Source: Serinus canaria (taxonomy: Eukaryota > Chordata > Aves > Passeriformes > Fringillidae). Taken from it: DNA of 64,000 nucleotides. This document shows positions 51,360 through 63,747 of this stretch, one piece after another. The first letter of the stretch is position 1. Every line of letters starts with the position of its first letter. A program made the position numbers and the translations under genes. The notes under the pieces are model-generated. The model worked only from the letters and a program-made list of their open reading frames with translations. It ran no database searches and was not told the DNA's origin. Location: positions 54,933,994 to 54,997,993 of the forward strand of contig NC_066316.1 of NCBI RefSeq assembly GCF_022539315.1, read 5' to 3'.

Positions 51360-51725
51360 GTAGCTGAATATTGCCAAAAGTTCTGGTCATCTCAATTTCA
51401 AAAAGTGCCAGTGGAAAAGAAAAGTGTATCAAAGCTCAATAAGGATAATCAGAGGTGCAGAATGACTTCTCTACATGACAAGATTGAACAGGTTCTTTAT
51501 CTAAGAAATTAGATGGGGGGCATAACAGCATGGAAAACTGTAATTCACATGAAGAAGGGATATAAAAAATTACTCTTGACCTCAAAGAGCTGAGGGAGTC
51601 AGATGGTGATACAAGATGTAGGCTTAAGACAAGCAGGAAGGGCTATTTTTTATGATTTGTGTAATCACACAGTAGAATTGATTTTCCCAGGCTGGTTTGG
51701 ATTTGGAAAGTATAAATAGATTTGA
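51360..51725 (+). mobile_element. Ancient CR1-like LINE fragment, sense orientation
   Basis: Matches to the 3' half of ancient amniote CR1 appear in order: aaagttctggtcatctcaat then ttcaaaaagtgcc (cf. 'tctggtcaccccatctcaaaaag'), caaagctcaataaggataat, cttctctacatgacaagatt, aagaaattagatgggggg, gtaggcttaagacaagcagg and tttgtgtaatcacacagtag. The last corresponds to the 'cttcacacaacgcacagt' block before the end of ORF2. No intact frame. Divergence resembles that at 9960-11340. Limits are approximate because the assignment is by eye. Confidence 0.6.
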
Positions 51726-54700
51726 AAGCTCAGGTAAGTAGAAACCAAGGAAGAAGTGTCTACTAATTCCTAGGAGTTTGTGACAGCAGCAAAACTAATA
51801 TTTTTTCTGGAGGCCTTCAGCAGCTTTACATAGTGGTAAGATTTCAAGGGTCCACAAACAGAGATTATGGAACCTAACAATATTTTTGGGATACTTTAAA
51901 TAGGTTCAATAAGAGAAAATAGTTGCTAACTTAGAGATGAGTCAATTAAATAGTACCAGCAGAGTTGTGAATATTTTCCATGCTTGAAGAAGGGAAATCT
52001 TTCTGCATGTGTAGAGAAGACATTTGAATGAGGACGTGATGGAGACACTGACTTGCAACTAGAAAAGACAGCTCCAGCACTAACTTTTTCATGAAAAAAA
52101 ATGTAGACAATAAGCTTCTGCCTGGACATTCTTTTGTGTCTTTTTATGCTGCACATATTGAGCATTAAGTCTCAGGCTTCGAGCCCTGGCCTGACTTTGC
52201 AAAAAGAAAAAAATCTGACTTCTGGGAAGCAAATCCTGAGTTCCAGGGATAGTTTCACTTGTGAAATACAAGCTACATTACAGCATCTTCTGAGCTTCAA
52301 GAGGAGGCTGGGCAGTTCAAGCAGGCAACCCAAAATCTTCAAACCTGTCATTGCACCATCCAGTTATATCAGCCACACTGAGTATGATGTTTTTTATTTA
52401 CATATTCCTTTTTTCTAAATACATATTAGAGTGAATAATTTTTAAAATTATCTGGATCAATGCCTCAATTATTGCAATTACAGTCTCTCTTACTCTTCTG
52501 CTTTTTTTCTGAGAGCTCATGTATACTTTTGGCAATATTGTTCTAAGAGGAATTTTACTGAACTTTCCTTTGGCTTAATAGCTCCTCTGCAGTTTATCTA
52601 ACTCTGTATTGAAAAGTTCCCCTCTGCCACAGGAAATCCAATAAGCACTCTGAGCATTTATACCACTGGAGGCTGAAGACTTAGTGTCTTGAGTAACATT
52701 ATTTAAGTCCTACTTTAAAAGTAGAAAAACCTGTTTTCAGGTGATTCCAAATAATTTCTGATTGTAATATTCCAAATGATGATATTTTCATTATTTTTCT
52801 AGCACATGTAGGTTTGACCACTGAATGTAAGATAATAAACAAGCAGTGGTATTACCAAAAATAACTTCAATAAACATTCTCTTAAAGGCTAGAAGTAATT
52901 TAATTTATTTTTGTTTAAAAAATTGTAACATGAAGAACTGTGCTTTTAATTTGCATGTTCAGACATGTCATATATCTATATCTTGGCCTTTCTTCAGGTC
53001 CTTTGACTTGCAATTAAATGCTATGCCTTTTAAGTATTACATACTTCCATGTCATCTGGCTTCTGCTTTCTGTCTTCATTCTACTCCCAACTTACACAAT
53101 TTTCATTGCTCCTAACAAGCCACATGAAGTAATTAAAAATGAATAAACCAATAAAAGTTTCCACAAGGACTCAAGAAACAGCTAAGTAGCCATCATCAAG
53201 CCCTGAAATAACTATAACAACACACTGAGCTGTAACCAACCTATGAGAAAATAAAACATTTTTTGACCAGGAGGGAAAAGAAAGCATCTTATTTACAAAA
53301 TCAGTGTAATAAGGCAGGATTAAGATATAAATTCTGGGAAAGAGAGGGAGGAAGAACCCCAGTGATCCCTAACTGGGAATTTACTCCAGAACCTGTTAGT
53401 CAGTTTGACCATAACCTTAAACTTCAAGAACTTTGCAGTACCAAACTGAGCATCTGTGTACAGCCACCTCACCCTAAAACAGTAAAGTTCTGACTCCTCT
53501 TTTAGTGATGTCTTACCCTTGATATGAGGACTGCCTAGAAAACACCAGTAATTTCATTTTGATGCCATGCTGTGATCAGCATGGAAAGAAACATTATTTT
53601 CCTAGTGGATAATGTGTTTCAGGTGCTCAGATTTTGATTATTACAGTGACAAAGCTGATCATGTCTTCAGTATCATACTGTCATTGGAGGACAGTGGAAA
53701 CCAAAGAAATCAGGTACTCAGAAGTAAATGGATGTGTCAGGTTGTCTCGTGGAGAAATCATATTTCTCTCTACAGGAAATGCAGGCTGTGACACTTTCCC
53801 ATTTCATGCCCTGGTATCTTCCATGCAGGAAAGAAGGAGACTAAAATGAAAATTTTCCCTAATGGTATCATCCAAATAAAATATTTTTTCCCTTTCTAGA
53901 TTTCTTCATGTCAGTCTTGCAAGTACAGACTTCTTTAATGGCAATGCATCTGATATATGACAATATACTAAAATCCAGTGTATCTCTATGATCTAAATAG
54001 GCAAGGAATGTCAAACTTTTCAAACTTTTAGATATGGGGAATTTCCATTCATCTGCAACATTAGAGGGTTAAGACTTCCCTCCCTTTTTGTGTAGGTCTT
54101 TGGAGAGATCCTAATTCACCCAGAAAGTAAAATTAAAACTCAAGTCTCCTCCAAAACTAAACTTAGGCCAAGCTATCAGTACAAGTTTGTAGTACTAGTG
54201 AGAGGAAAATTGTATCAACTGATTATATGGAAATAAAATATTCTATTCATTATTTCATATTGGGAACCTCCCTATTTTTTGTTTGCTAACTAAAAGCAAG
54301 GTTTGAAATTCTAAGACTATGCTGAAAATGACAGTTCCATTCCAGAAATGGAATTCTGAATGTTAGGTTTATTCAGACTGTTATAAAGCATTTTAAAAAT
54401 CTTAAACTATCTGGCTAGACCTGGAGTATTAAGATTAATGAGCCTCAGAACCCTGTGCCTACATTTTGCTACAGCTGTTTTTATCAGATAAATTCATGCT
54501 CTCACAACAGATGATACAGGAATTGTTCAAGAAAGCTTTTAAAAAATTCACAAATCTATGAAGGTTACTTTTAATTATGTGACATTAATTGCCTTTATTC
54601 ATTAATTTTCTACTCACTGAATCTAAATAATTTACAGATCTTTCAGAGGATCACTATATGAAAAATACATTACCATATTTGGCTATTTGCTCTGTCAGTA

Positions 54701-57029
54701 TTTGCATGATAGTTTTAGGTATTTTTTCCAGAGCTCTCATGCTTTTATAATGTAGAGTTATCTTTCAAAATCTATACATATGACAGAGAAAACTTTTCCA
54801 GTTCTTACTATAACATTAGATGCAATTTTTCTGACACTGTAAATTTAGTAAAATTTCATCATTTATGTCTCATAGAACATCTAGCTAGTGACATGCTGTC
54901 ACAAAATTAATGTTGTAAAATATCCATGTATCATCTTTACATACTAGGATATAATTCTTCTGCTTTCCAGAAGAAGACAGCATTTTCAATAGAGAATATA
55001 AACATGCACTAATTAGAAGTCTATGTTTTCTAGAATATCAGTGAATGTGTTAAGATTTCAGATGTTTGTGGTATATATAAGAAATAACCAGTTTACTTCA
55101 AAATACACATTTTTCTGGTGACATCCCTTAAGAGTTTCATTGTTGTGCTAAGTGTGAATACTTTTTTCTATATTTATAATTTCTTAGGCCTGTAGATGAA
55201 TCAGGAGCTTTTTATTCAAAGAAAGAGCATAAGAGTTGTTAATAACAGTTATGCACTACTGAGCAGCAGATTTTATCCATGTTACTCAGTAAAATCAATC
55301 TTAATAACCTGTAATTGTTCTAGTAAACAATTTCTCTTTCTCAGTGCACATGTGAATGGATTAGGCTTTTGGCCATCTAAGCCCTGCTGAGAAAGAATTC
55401 TCCTTGAGAATGGTCTATATCCACTATTTTCTGATGCTGAGAGAGAAATCTCCATGTACTTGGAGAAAATTTGAACAATGTTTTTTAACAAGCTTTAACA
55501 AAGAAGTAGGCTATGCTTGGAAGATCTGGCAGACTCTCCAGGGCTTCCTTTCTTCTGCATTCAAGCAGCTCTGTGATGTGGCCAGGTTAGACAGAGCCCT
55601 GACCAGAAAACAACTCTATGTCTGCCCCCAAATTTGGGCTCTTTCTGAAGTCATAGTCAAGCCAGCCATGTTCAGCTCATCAAAACCATGCCAGCACACC
55701 AATTAAGCAGATACCTTCAACCCCAAATCTGCAAAACTCCCTTTAAGTCACTGAACTAATTTTTCCTCCTAAACCTTCTGATTCTTGCTCTTCTTTTCAT
55801 AAGTTATGAATATTAAATGAATTTCAGAATGAGATTATTAATAACCACAGCAGGTCAAAAGGTGGCCTGAGGAAATGTCCCATTTGTATTGGCTATTTAC
55901 ACTAGCTGGCAGTGCAGATAAGCACTTCACAGCTAAGAGGCTGTTTTCCATTCCAGAATGAGAAATAACAAACCCCACTCTTTCATCGGATGTTCTCTGA
56001 GTCAGATTCTTTCTGCTGAGTTCTAATCTTCCCCCTCCTGGAATAATAATAGCAGTCACCTCTCACTGCTCTAGCAAAGGTACTATTTTTAATTTGAAAG
56101 GATTTTTTTTTCATTTTTAAATTTCCTTCTCTTCAGTGCAGATGGAAATTGCTGTATGAATGCAAATTTCATTCATTTATTCAATCATTTATCCAGCTCC
56201 AGCTTTTGATAAATATGATAAGACTTGTTTCAGTGACAGCAGAGAGGCTGACTGATTCCATTTGAGATTTAATGGTTACTAAGAGTTTCATGAAGAATTC
56301 TGCAGGAGTAAACCCTTCTGTAGAAAGGGAACACATCAGTGACAGTTCCAATTATGTTTTAAATCTAGACAGTGGTTTTTTGTTGCAGTGTTTTACAATA
56401 GATAGGATTTTCATTTACGAATCCCAAAAATATGTTTGTTTTACATCTCCAGTGGCTCTCAGACAAAAAGAGACCTTTATTTGCATATCTTTTAATAAAT
56501 AGCCAAATAGTTTGGGGTTTTTTTCCATTAAAAAAGTCATTGTCTTTTTCCATGGTCAGTTTTCCTTTTAGTTTCAGCATTTTAACATAAAACATTGCAG
56601 GAATGTTCATTATATACCTTTCAAAAATTTTCTTGAATGTCTCTATCCTGTTGAACCATTGCACTAGAGAATTCTTTTACTCTGGTTTTGGAAGCCTTGC
56701 CCTGCATAGCCTCTGAACAAGACAAAGGCATTCTGGTATATGGATGATTTAAGGACAGCAAGACAAAATGCTCTTGCACTACTGTAATGCTGCAGAAGTG
56801 TAAGTGATGTGGTGCTTTCTTTTGGAGATGCTTCAGATTAAAAAACCACCTCATCCACATTTAAACAGAAGGACAGCATTGTTGCAGAACTTTTTTTTTT
56901 TCATGGGAATGGCAATCAGCTGAAACATGCATTTCAATTTCCAGGGAGGAAAACAGAAAATCTTCAGATTAAAATGACATCAGGATATTTTCAAATAGTA
57001 AGGTTATCCAAATTTTACAACAGTCTAAT
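51726..57029. other. AT-rich non-coding sequence, 5.3 kb
   Basis: No gene or clear repeat recognised. The first 150 bp may be the continuing 3' end of the ancient CR1 fragment. A consensus-like donor (ctcaggtaagt, about 51730) lies in that decayed repeat and is taken as chance. Open frames, up to 100 codons at 55404-55706 (+) and 99 at 56365-56664 (-), show no motif. Confidence 0.5.
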
Positions 57030-57200
57030 AAGGAGAAATTTTGAAGCTCTCATTCCAGCAGTTGTTTTCCAACAGGACAGGTTGGAAAAACATCCTTGCT
57101 GGGCAGGCAACTATGCCTGACTTTGTCTTTGCACAGAGTGGAGGAGGCAAATGAACTCTCATCATCACATCTGTTCGTACCTCTCATGATTTCTGTGGAA
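57030..57200 (+). mobile_element. Possible ancient CR1 3' tail, sense orientation
   Basis: Decayed matches to the end of old CR1 elements: aggacaggttggaaaaacat (cf. 'gaggttggacaaacacct'), ctgactttgtctttgcacag (cf. 'tgaccttgcctcagtgca'), gtggaggaggcaaatgaact (cf. 'ggactagatgacct') and a terminal catgatttctgtgg resembling the ATTCTRTG end. Short and strongly diverged. Confidence 0.4.
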
Positions 57201-57415
57201 GTGTCAAGATGCTCATTTATTTATGAGCTCAACCACATAACCAAGAACATATTTTAAAATATTTTTTGATGCAATGTTTTTTTCAAATATGGTATAAAGC
57301 TTCAAAATTTAAAAGTAAATTAGATATGATACATACCCACTTTTTAGTAGGGTTTTTTTTAGAAAATGACTAAAAATTAATATTTTCTTATTTCCCAGTG
57401 GGGACATAGATGAAT

Positions 57416-57417
<2 letters not shown>

Positions 57418-57466
<49 letters not shown>

Positions 57467-57467
57467 C

Positions 57468-57546
<79 letters not shown>

Positions 57547-57560
57547 TATGTATAGATATG
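57418..57560. repeat. (TA)n microsatellite with CA/TG interruptions, about 140 bp
   Basis: Nearly pure alternating TA over about 140 bp, broken at intervals by tatacatatat and catatgtatat units. The tract is close to self-complementary along its whole length and could form a cruciform or be length-unstable. Assembly here may be unreliable. Confidence 0.95.
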
Positions 57561-59878
57561 GTAATATTTAGAGGATATCTCAGCTAAGCACCCAAAATTT
57601 AAAAAAAGAAGAAAATGTCACATTTTCACAGAAAACAACTTTCAGGTAAGTAAAATAGGTAGGAATATGAGTCACTTTCTACAGTGGAAGAAAACTATTG
57701 TCCCTCTCAGAAGTATAAAAAAGAACTCAGAAGACAGAAGTTCTCTAGATTTATTTCAGTAACATTAAAAAAAATAGCATCAAATTAAGTCAGCTTCATT
57801 ATCTTGCTTATATGAGCACTGAGAGTGTACAAGCATAATAAAAAAATATGATGTGATGATCTTCAGAATTCTGCTGTGTTTAGAGGAAACATAAGTGTTA
57901 AAAAAAAAAATGGAAAGTGTTCTTTTCTTAGCTCTATTGATTTCAGTTGTTAGTAGGCTCTGCCTGATATCAGTCTCTGCATAACTCAGCCATTGAGTCT
58001 ATTTTAAAACTATTGTTTTGCATCCACAAGGGAAAAATATTCAAGGGAAACTGTCTCTACTCAAATAAAGTGTAAATTGTGTCACGGTGCCTCCAAATGC
58101 TCCCAGATGTTTTCAAAGAATACTGATGTTCTGACCTCAGGGTATCACCTATAGGAAAGGCATGTCTCCAAAGCACCTATGCCTTCATTTGTCTTGTAGC
58201 TCAAGTTTTTCACTTGGCATTGTCAATGTTTCAATTTTTATCAGCATCTGTTTGAATGTGTTCTGTTTTATTACAAGTTTCCCACTTATGCTTTAAAAGC
58301 ATAGACCAGATAGTGTCAGTCTGTTGAAATGACTCATTTTCAGAAAAGTAAAGAGAACCAGCTCTCCTTATGTCACTTAATAAATATTTAATCATAATCA
58401 TTCACAAAAGCAATATGCATACCAAAGATGCCTTGAGTAGTGAGGATTTTCTGGCTCTTAATTCTATTGACTGATTTCTGTGGATGATTAATCAGCTTCC
58501 TTTAAGGAACATGATGTTTCTTATGTCTGCTTCACTGAAGTTATGCCTGTCTTTTTATAATTAAAAAGCTATTTCCAATGTTAATATAATAATTTCTTCA
58601 CAGAAAGCATCTCTGCATTCATTAGCATCTCTGGGAATCTCCTCCAAGACAGATTTCCAGAACTTTGCTCTAAAGCACTAATTGGTGCCAAAGCTATGAA
58701 AGAAAAAAATTTAAAAGCACAAAATATTCTATTTCAGACATTTCTACTCACCTCATCTCGAACTCTGTATATTCACCTATAAACTTATGCTGTAAAGCAA
58801 GAATCTGTAACTTAAAGTCTCAGAATAGCAAGTGGAATTCTAAGGAAATTAGTTTACCTTAGTAAGAAGATTTCCTAAGAAAGGAAATGCTGCTTTTAAA
58901 TATTTTTTTGGCCCATAGACACCTGTGGTTTCCATACATACAGGATTTCCCTGAGTCTTGAAGTTAATGGAAGTCTTTGTTGATCTGCAGGCTTGAGGTT
59001 CTAACAGAGTGCAACTACAGGGGACGAGCAGTAGGAAAGGAAATGAAGGTTTATGAGCTCTTTGTGATTCTGTCTTCTGTGCCTGCATGCACATCCCCGC
59101 TCAGTTTGAGTGCTGTGATTTTCTCTAACAGCTTTTTTACCTAACAGCTTTTCAGTAAGCAACACAGTTTCCCAGTCTACAGATTCATGATGGTTGAATA
59201 AAATTTTTTTTGTTAAAGTTGCTTTAGATGTATCCATTGTCATAACAGTCCCTCATTTCTCCACAGTAATCTTTTAAAAATAAGCAATGGCATTCAAGGT
59301 GAAGTGATATAATCTTACATTAATCTCCCTGACTGTGAACTGATCCTCTCTAAAGAGAAGTTTTACAGCTAATATGGATTTTCTTTTGTTCTGATTGTCC
59401 TGATGGATTCCCTCCCTGCAAGCTTGGCATTGACATTTAGTGCCACCAGCAGATACGTGGGGTGTGCTGTAGCCTACAGTGCCTGCCTGTAAGAGCAGCC
59501 CTCTCTTAAGCTTGTGTCATCAAGCAAGTTGCAGAAGTTAGGTGCTGGAGAGAAGCCTCTGTACCTTGCCTCTCACCAGCAACTGCTAAAGCACCAACTT
59601 GCCACTATAAACTACTGAAACTTCTGGTTTGGTCAGCTAAAAAGCTTCATGGAGTGTTTTAGAGCACTCTGGCCTCACCTGAAAACACTGGTACATCCCA
59701 CACAGCTTGAGGTCAGGGACACCAGGCCATGGCTGAAGACAGTGCTGGCTGTCCATGTGGCTGTGGTGTGGCCAGACAGAGCAAGCTCTCCTGAGTGGGT
59801 ACATCCTTCATGGTGGGCTGTGCTCACACATTCCAGCCAAAGCCATTGTGTCTGCTCACCTGCTGCTCACTGGGTGTG
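57561..59878. other. AT-rich non-coding sequence
   Basis: No gene recognised. A perfect consensus donor string (ttcaggtaagt) at about 57640 has no plausible acceptor-bounded exon before it, since the (TA)n tract lies immediately upstream. A 17-nt palindrome tatgctttaaaagcata lies at 58287-58303. The last 230 bp are distinctly more GC-rich and lead into the minisatellite. Confidence 0.5.
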
Positions 59879-60022
59879 CTGCCAAGCAGTGAGGATGCCT
59901 GTAGGTGATCAGAGCTGCCAAGCAGTGGGAATGCCTGTAGGTGATCACAGCTATCAAGGAGTGAGGATGCCTGTAGGTGATCACAGCTGCCAAGCAGTGA
60001 GAATGCCTGTAGGTGATCACAG
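59879..60022. repeat. Four-copy 36-bp minisatellite
   Basis: Four head-to-tail 36-bp units start at 59879, 59915, 59951 and 59987. Each reads ctgccaagcagtgaggatgc followed by ctgtaggtgatcacag, with a few substitutions (the third has ctatcaaggagtgagg). Because 36 is a multiple of three, the array stays open in translation. The + strand gives a 12-residue repeat of the type AVRMPVGDHSCQ within an open frame of 161 codons (59649-60134), and the minus strand is open too. No start context, splice signal or known protein supports a real gene. Confidence 0.93.
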
Positions 60023-63000
60023 CCTCCTTCTCCTCACACCTCCTAGGACAACAAGCTACCACAGAGCTTCTGATCCAGCACTTTCATGGAACCAGGTGTG
60101 CTGCTATACAGGTGGTTGTGAAAGTGAAGAATAGGGATTCAAGAGTCACAAATGCAAAGAACAGACCACAGGCTGTAGTGCCCAACATTAGAAATAATCC
60201 AAGTGACTAGTTTTATTTGTATTCCAAGCTTTTCAGTTCCTTTCAGTCAACATATTCCTGGCTTTAAATATCTTTCAAGACATTTTTCTTCCTGCCTACC
60301 TATCTGAAAGAAAACTTAAACATGCAAAGTTTCTTCATTTCCAAATCTCTCCACAAACATGTCCATGAACAGGATTTTCCTTTTCATTATTGGTACCATG
60401 GCATATGCAACACAGAGCAATCAGAGCAACACAGAGTCTTCATAAACTCCTTGTAAAGCAGTAGGGAAACAGTTCAAATTCTCTTCCTCACTACCAGCAG
60501 AGCACCTGAAATCTTTGAGAAGCCAATATGAAATATAATATCCTAGTCATATGAGGAATGAACCCACTTTGTGCAAATTAATCTAAAATCACTGAGATGT
60601 AATTGTGAAGGGTGTTTAAGGACTCACCAGAACACTGTAGTCATGGAAGGGTTTTATTCTTTATCCTGGTTTCAGTCTAGCTCTGCATATGCCAAGTAGG
60701 TGTACAGTTACTGCTTGATGGGAGAACACCTTCTGTGGAAACAAGTCTCTCCTGTTAGGGCTCAGACAGAAGATTCAAATGCCTAAGAAAACAGAAAGCA
60801 AGCTTCAAAGCTGAACAGAAAATCCATTTGGAGGTCACCCCCATCCATCTTCATAAGTCCAAAGGTGACACTTCAAAAGTTCTCTATAGCCAACAAAGAT
60901 ACAATCCTCAGAAAAAAACATCTTAGGTTCAGAGGTTGCAGCTATCACAAGGACAAGAATGAATTCCATCACAAAAGACTGAATATCTTTCTTGCTTTTT
61001 GTTAGACTGAAATATTTTCTTTTTACTATAAACTTTTCCTTCACTTAATCCTCTATTGATTTCAATTAAGTTCTCACCATGTTTGCATCTCCAGCTGAGG
61101 AGTTTTTTTCCCTCATTCATTTGGTTTTTAGACTGTTCTTCAAGGTTTCAAATTCAGTGAAAACCCTAGGGAGTGGCAACAAAAACTGGGCATTGTGCTT
61201 GGAAATATTATTTAATTCCTGTAATCTGTTACTGTGAAATTACTTTAAATTCTCTTTCTTCACAGATGGGCAACAGTAGATTTAAAAAACTAATGAATGG
61301 TTCTCATTAAGTGCTTTAAGTTTAAAATTGTTTTGAAGGTTGTAAAAAAGGTATTTGTCTCTAGCAAGGTGACAGAGGGAAAATATCAGTTTATGGCTAA
61401 AGAACTGTTCTACAATATCAGAGCTGTGTGCATGGCTAATTTTCACCACAAACTTTCTAGAAGATTCTGAGCAAGAAAACTTCTAGGTCCTTCTCCTACC
61501 TGTAAATGCCTGACAAGACCTGTCCTGTTTCCTATGGTTTAGTACAGATAGATTTAATAGGACATTATTGCTGAATACCAGGGAATGCTGCAAAACACAC
61601 AACTGTCCAGCTGTGCTCCTTTGTATGGTTGTGTTTCCAATAAGCAGAAATATTAATAACATCAATAGGTACAAAATCTTTGCTTACATAATTTACATCT
61701 ACTTTCAAAATAGAGGAGGCTGTTCCTTCTTTTTAAGAGTTTGCTTTTATTGTAAAATCATATAATCTGAAGCATTTATCAGAAATGCACCTCAGAAATC
61801 TTGAAGAATAGTGATGTTTGACCTTAGTTACAGGAATTAAGATGGGATTTTTTGTTATTATCCCATCTTAATTTCTGTTACTATACCAAGTGCATATTTA
61901 ACTCCAATAGCTCCTATGCCAAATGTTAAAACTAAATAGCCTCTTTAATTGGTAGAAGGAGAGAACTGGGAAGATTCTTATTAAAAGATAGAAAACAATC
62001 ACAAAGCAGGCTCTTTGAACAGGCCTCAGGAACAGTCAGAGCAGATTACTTGTTTGGTCAGGTAAATTCTGTACAGCTTCAGGTCAGGAGGAGCTGAAGT
62101 GTTTGATGCAGAATGGCCAATGTGAAACACAGTCAGACCTGCATACAACTGCACATTTTCCTATTTCTCTTATAAAACACAGTCCAGCATACCTGCATGT
62201 CTTGTTCATGACCACCATTAGTATTACAAATATTAGAATGAGAAGTCTTTATAAATATTTTTTTTTAAAAAAGTGAAAAAAAATCATAGTTTCTTATATG
62301 CACATCTACCTTTCCACTTTATAAAATATTAGCTTCTGTACAGGTTTTCAGATGCATAACTTTTTCAAATATGAAGTAAAAATCTTACTATGGCAACTTA
62401 GATCAATGCAATATTACTCTTGAAAATGAGCCTGCAAGAGAAATTGCTTTCCAAAGAAAAATAATTTAAATGTAATGAAAACTCTGAAAAAAGTTATTTT
62501 TCTCATTCCCTGCAACACGTACTCTCTAAAGGACAAAGTTTTTGCTATTATGAACAACTTTTAATTTGTATGTGTGTTCTGCTAGCTGTTGCCCAGGGTG
62601 ATCATTAGTGTTTTGGTTCTTTTAACTGCAGTCTCAAAGGTCTGCACATGGTTTCCTTCTGGCACAAGACTTCAGTGTACAGAATCTCAGCTATGGGGCT
62701 TTGAAAGGCTGCTAAGAATTGGGAGGAGGGGGAAAAAAAAAGACATTAATTTTCAGAGTTACTGCTATCTCAGCAGTATTTTTGGTTTACCTATGTATAA
62801 ATCCCAATATTCACAAGTATGCAGTCAAGAAAGCTGTACAAGGGATTTTCTCTGACACGTTCCAAGTTCAATGAGACCTGTGCAGTTTATGGCTAACAGC
62901 CTGCTAGTGTTTCAGGAATTCTCTCCATTTCCTTTATTCTAGCTATGAGCCACTGACTGATCTACCACATTTACCCCTTGTATAACTTCAATGTGAAATG

Positions 63001-63747
63001 CACAACAGTAATTTCATAATTTTATGAAATATTAATGAAAACAAGAATAGGCAGGCAAGAGCCATTGATTTATAGTCAAAATCTGCTGCAGTTTGCAGAA
63101 GTGTAACTGCTCCTTTTGAATCTTGAACACCAGATGAATGCTGAATTACTCAAAGTGTTTCAGTTACCTGAAAGTATAGAAAAGACATATGAGCACTAAT
63201 CTGAAAAATACTATACTTGCACAAAAGCTTCTTTCTACAAAGTACAAGTAAAGACAAATAAATAATTTGAATCTGTGTCCTTTTCAAGTTTAAAATTTTT
63301 AGTTCCTTTGTAGTTCTGAAATATTGCATATCTCAAAAAAACCATGAAGTCCTGACTGGAAATTCATGAACTGTATTTGTAAGGAGATCAGATCTGATGG
63401 AGTTGATGTTTTCTTGAAACTAGGAGAATAAGCAGAAAGTAATCACCACAAAGCAAATTTACAAAGAATCATGTAGAAAAAGTACTCCACCTATCTTAAT
63501 TACTCACTGAAGTTTTTGAAGGAACTGATTTGATATTTTACTTCTACTTGATGATTTATTGTTTTTAAATGTGTGGAAAAAATATTAGTCATGTTTTCAT
63601 CCAGCTTTTTTTATCAGGACTTTGAAGTGTGGTCAAACTCTGTCATACATCCATTGATGTATGGGACAAGATTGTTGCTAACAAATTATGTCAATGAGTC
63701 TCCATACCAGTATATTTATAAGTATTAAACCCAGTGAAACCATTTCC
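60023..63747. other. AT-rich non-coding sequence, 3.7 kb
   Basis: No gene recognised. It contains the hairpin at 61824-61884 and an A/T-rich run around 62255-62283. Short open frames such as 62589-62855 (+) show no domain. Confidence 0.5.
61824..61884. repeat. Long near-perfect inverted repeat (24-nt arms, 11-nt loop)
   Basis: The left arm tagttacaggaattaagatg plus gga (61825-61847) and the right arm tcccatcttaatttctgtta plus cta (61861-61883) are reverse complements except at two positions. One more T:A pair closes the loop at 61848/61860. As + strand RNA, one difference is a G:U wobble and the other a single U:U mismatch. Read on the minus strand both become mismatches, so the fold favours a + transcript. 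The size is within the precursor-microRNA range, but the arms match no microRNA I know. It may equally be an inverted duplication or a small palindromic mobile-element remnant. Confidence 0.85.

Noticed and set aside
57630..57650. Perfect donor string caggtaagt
   Set aside because: Similar strings occur at about 29216 and 51730; none has a matching acceptor-bounded open exon, so they fit chance frequency.
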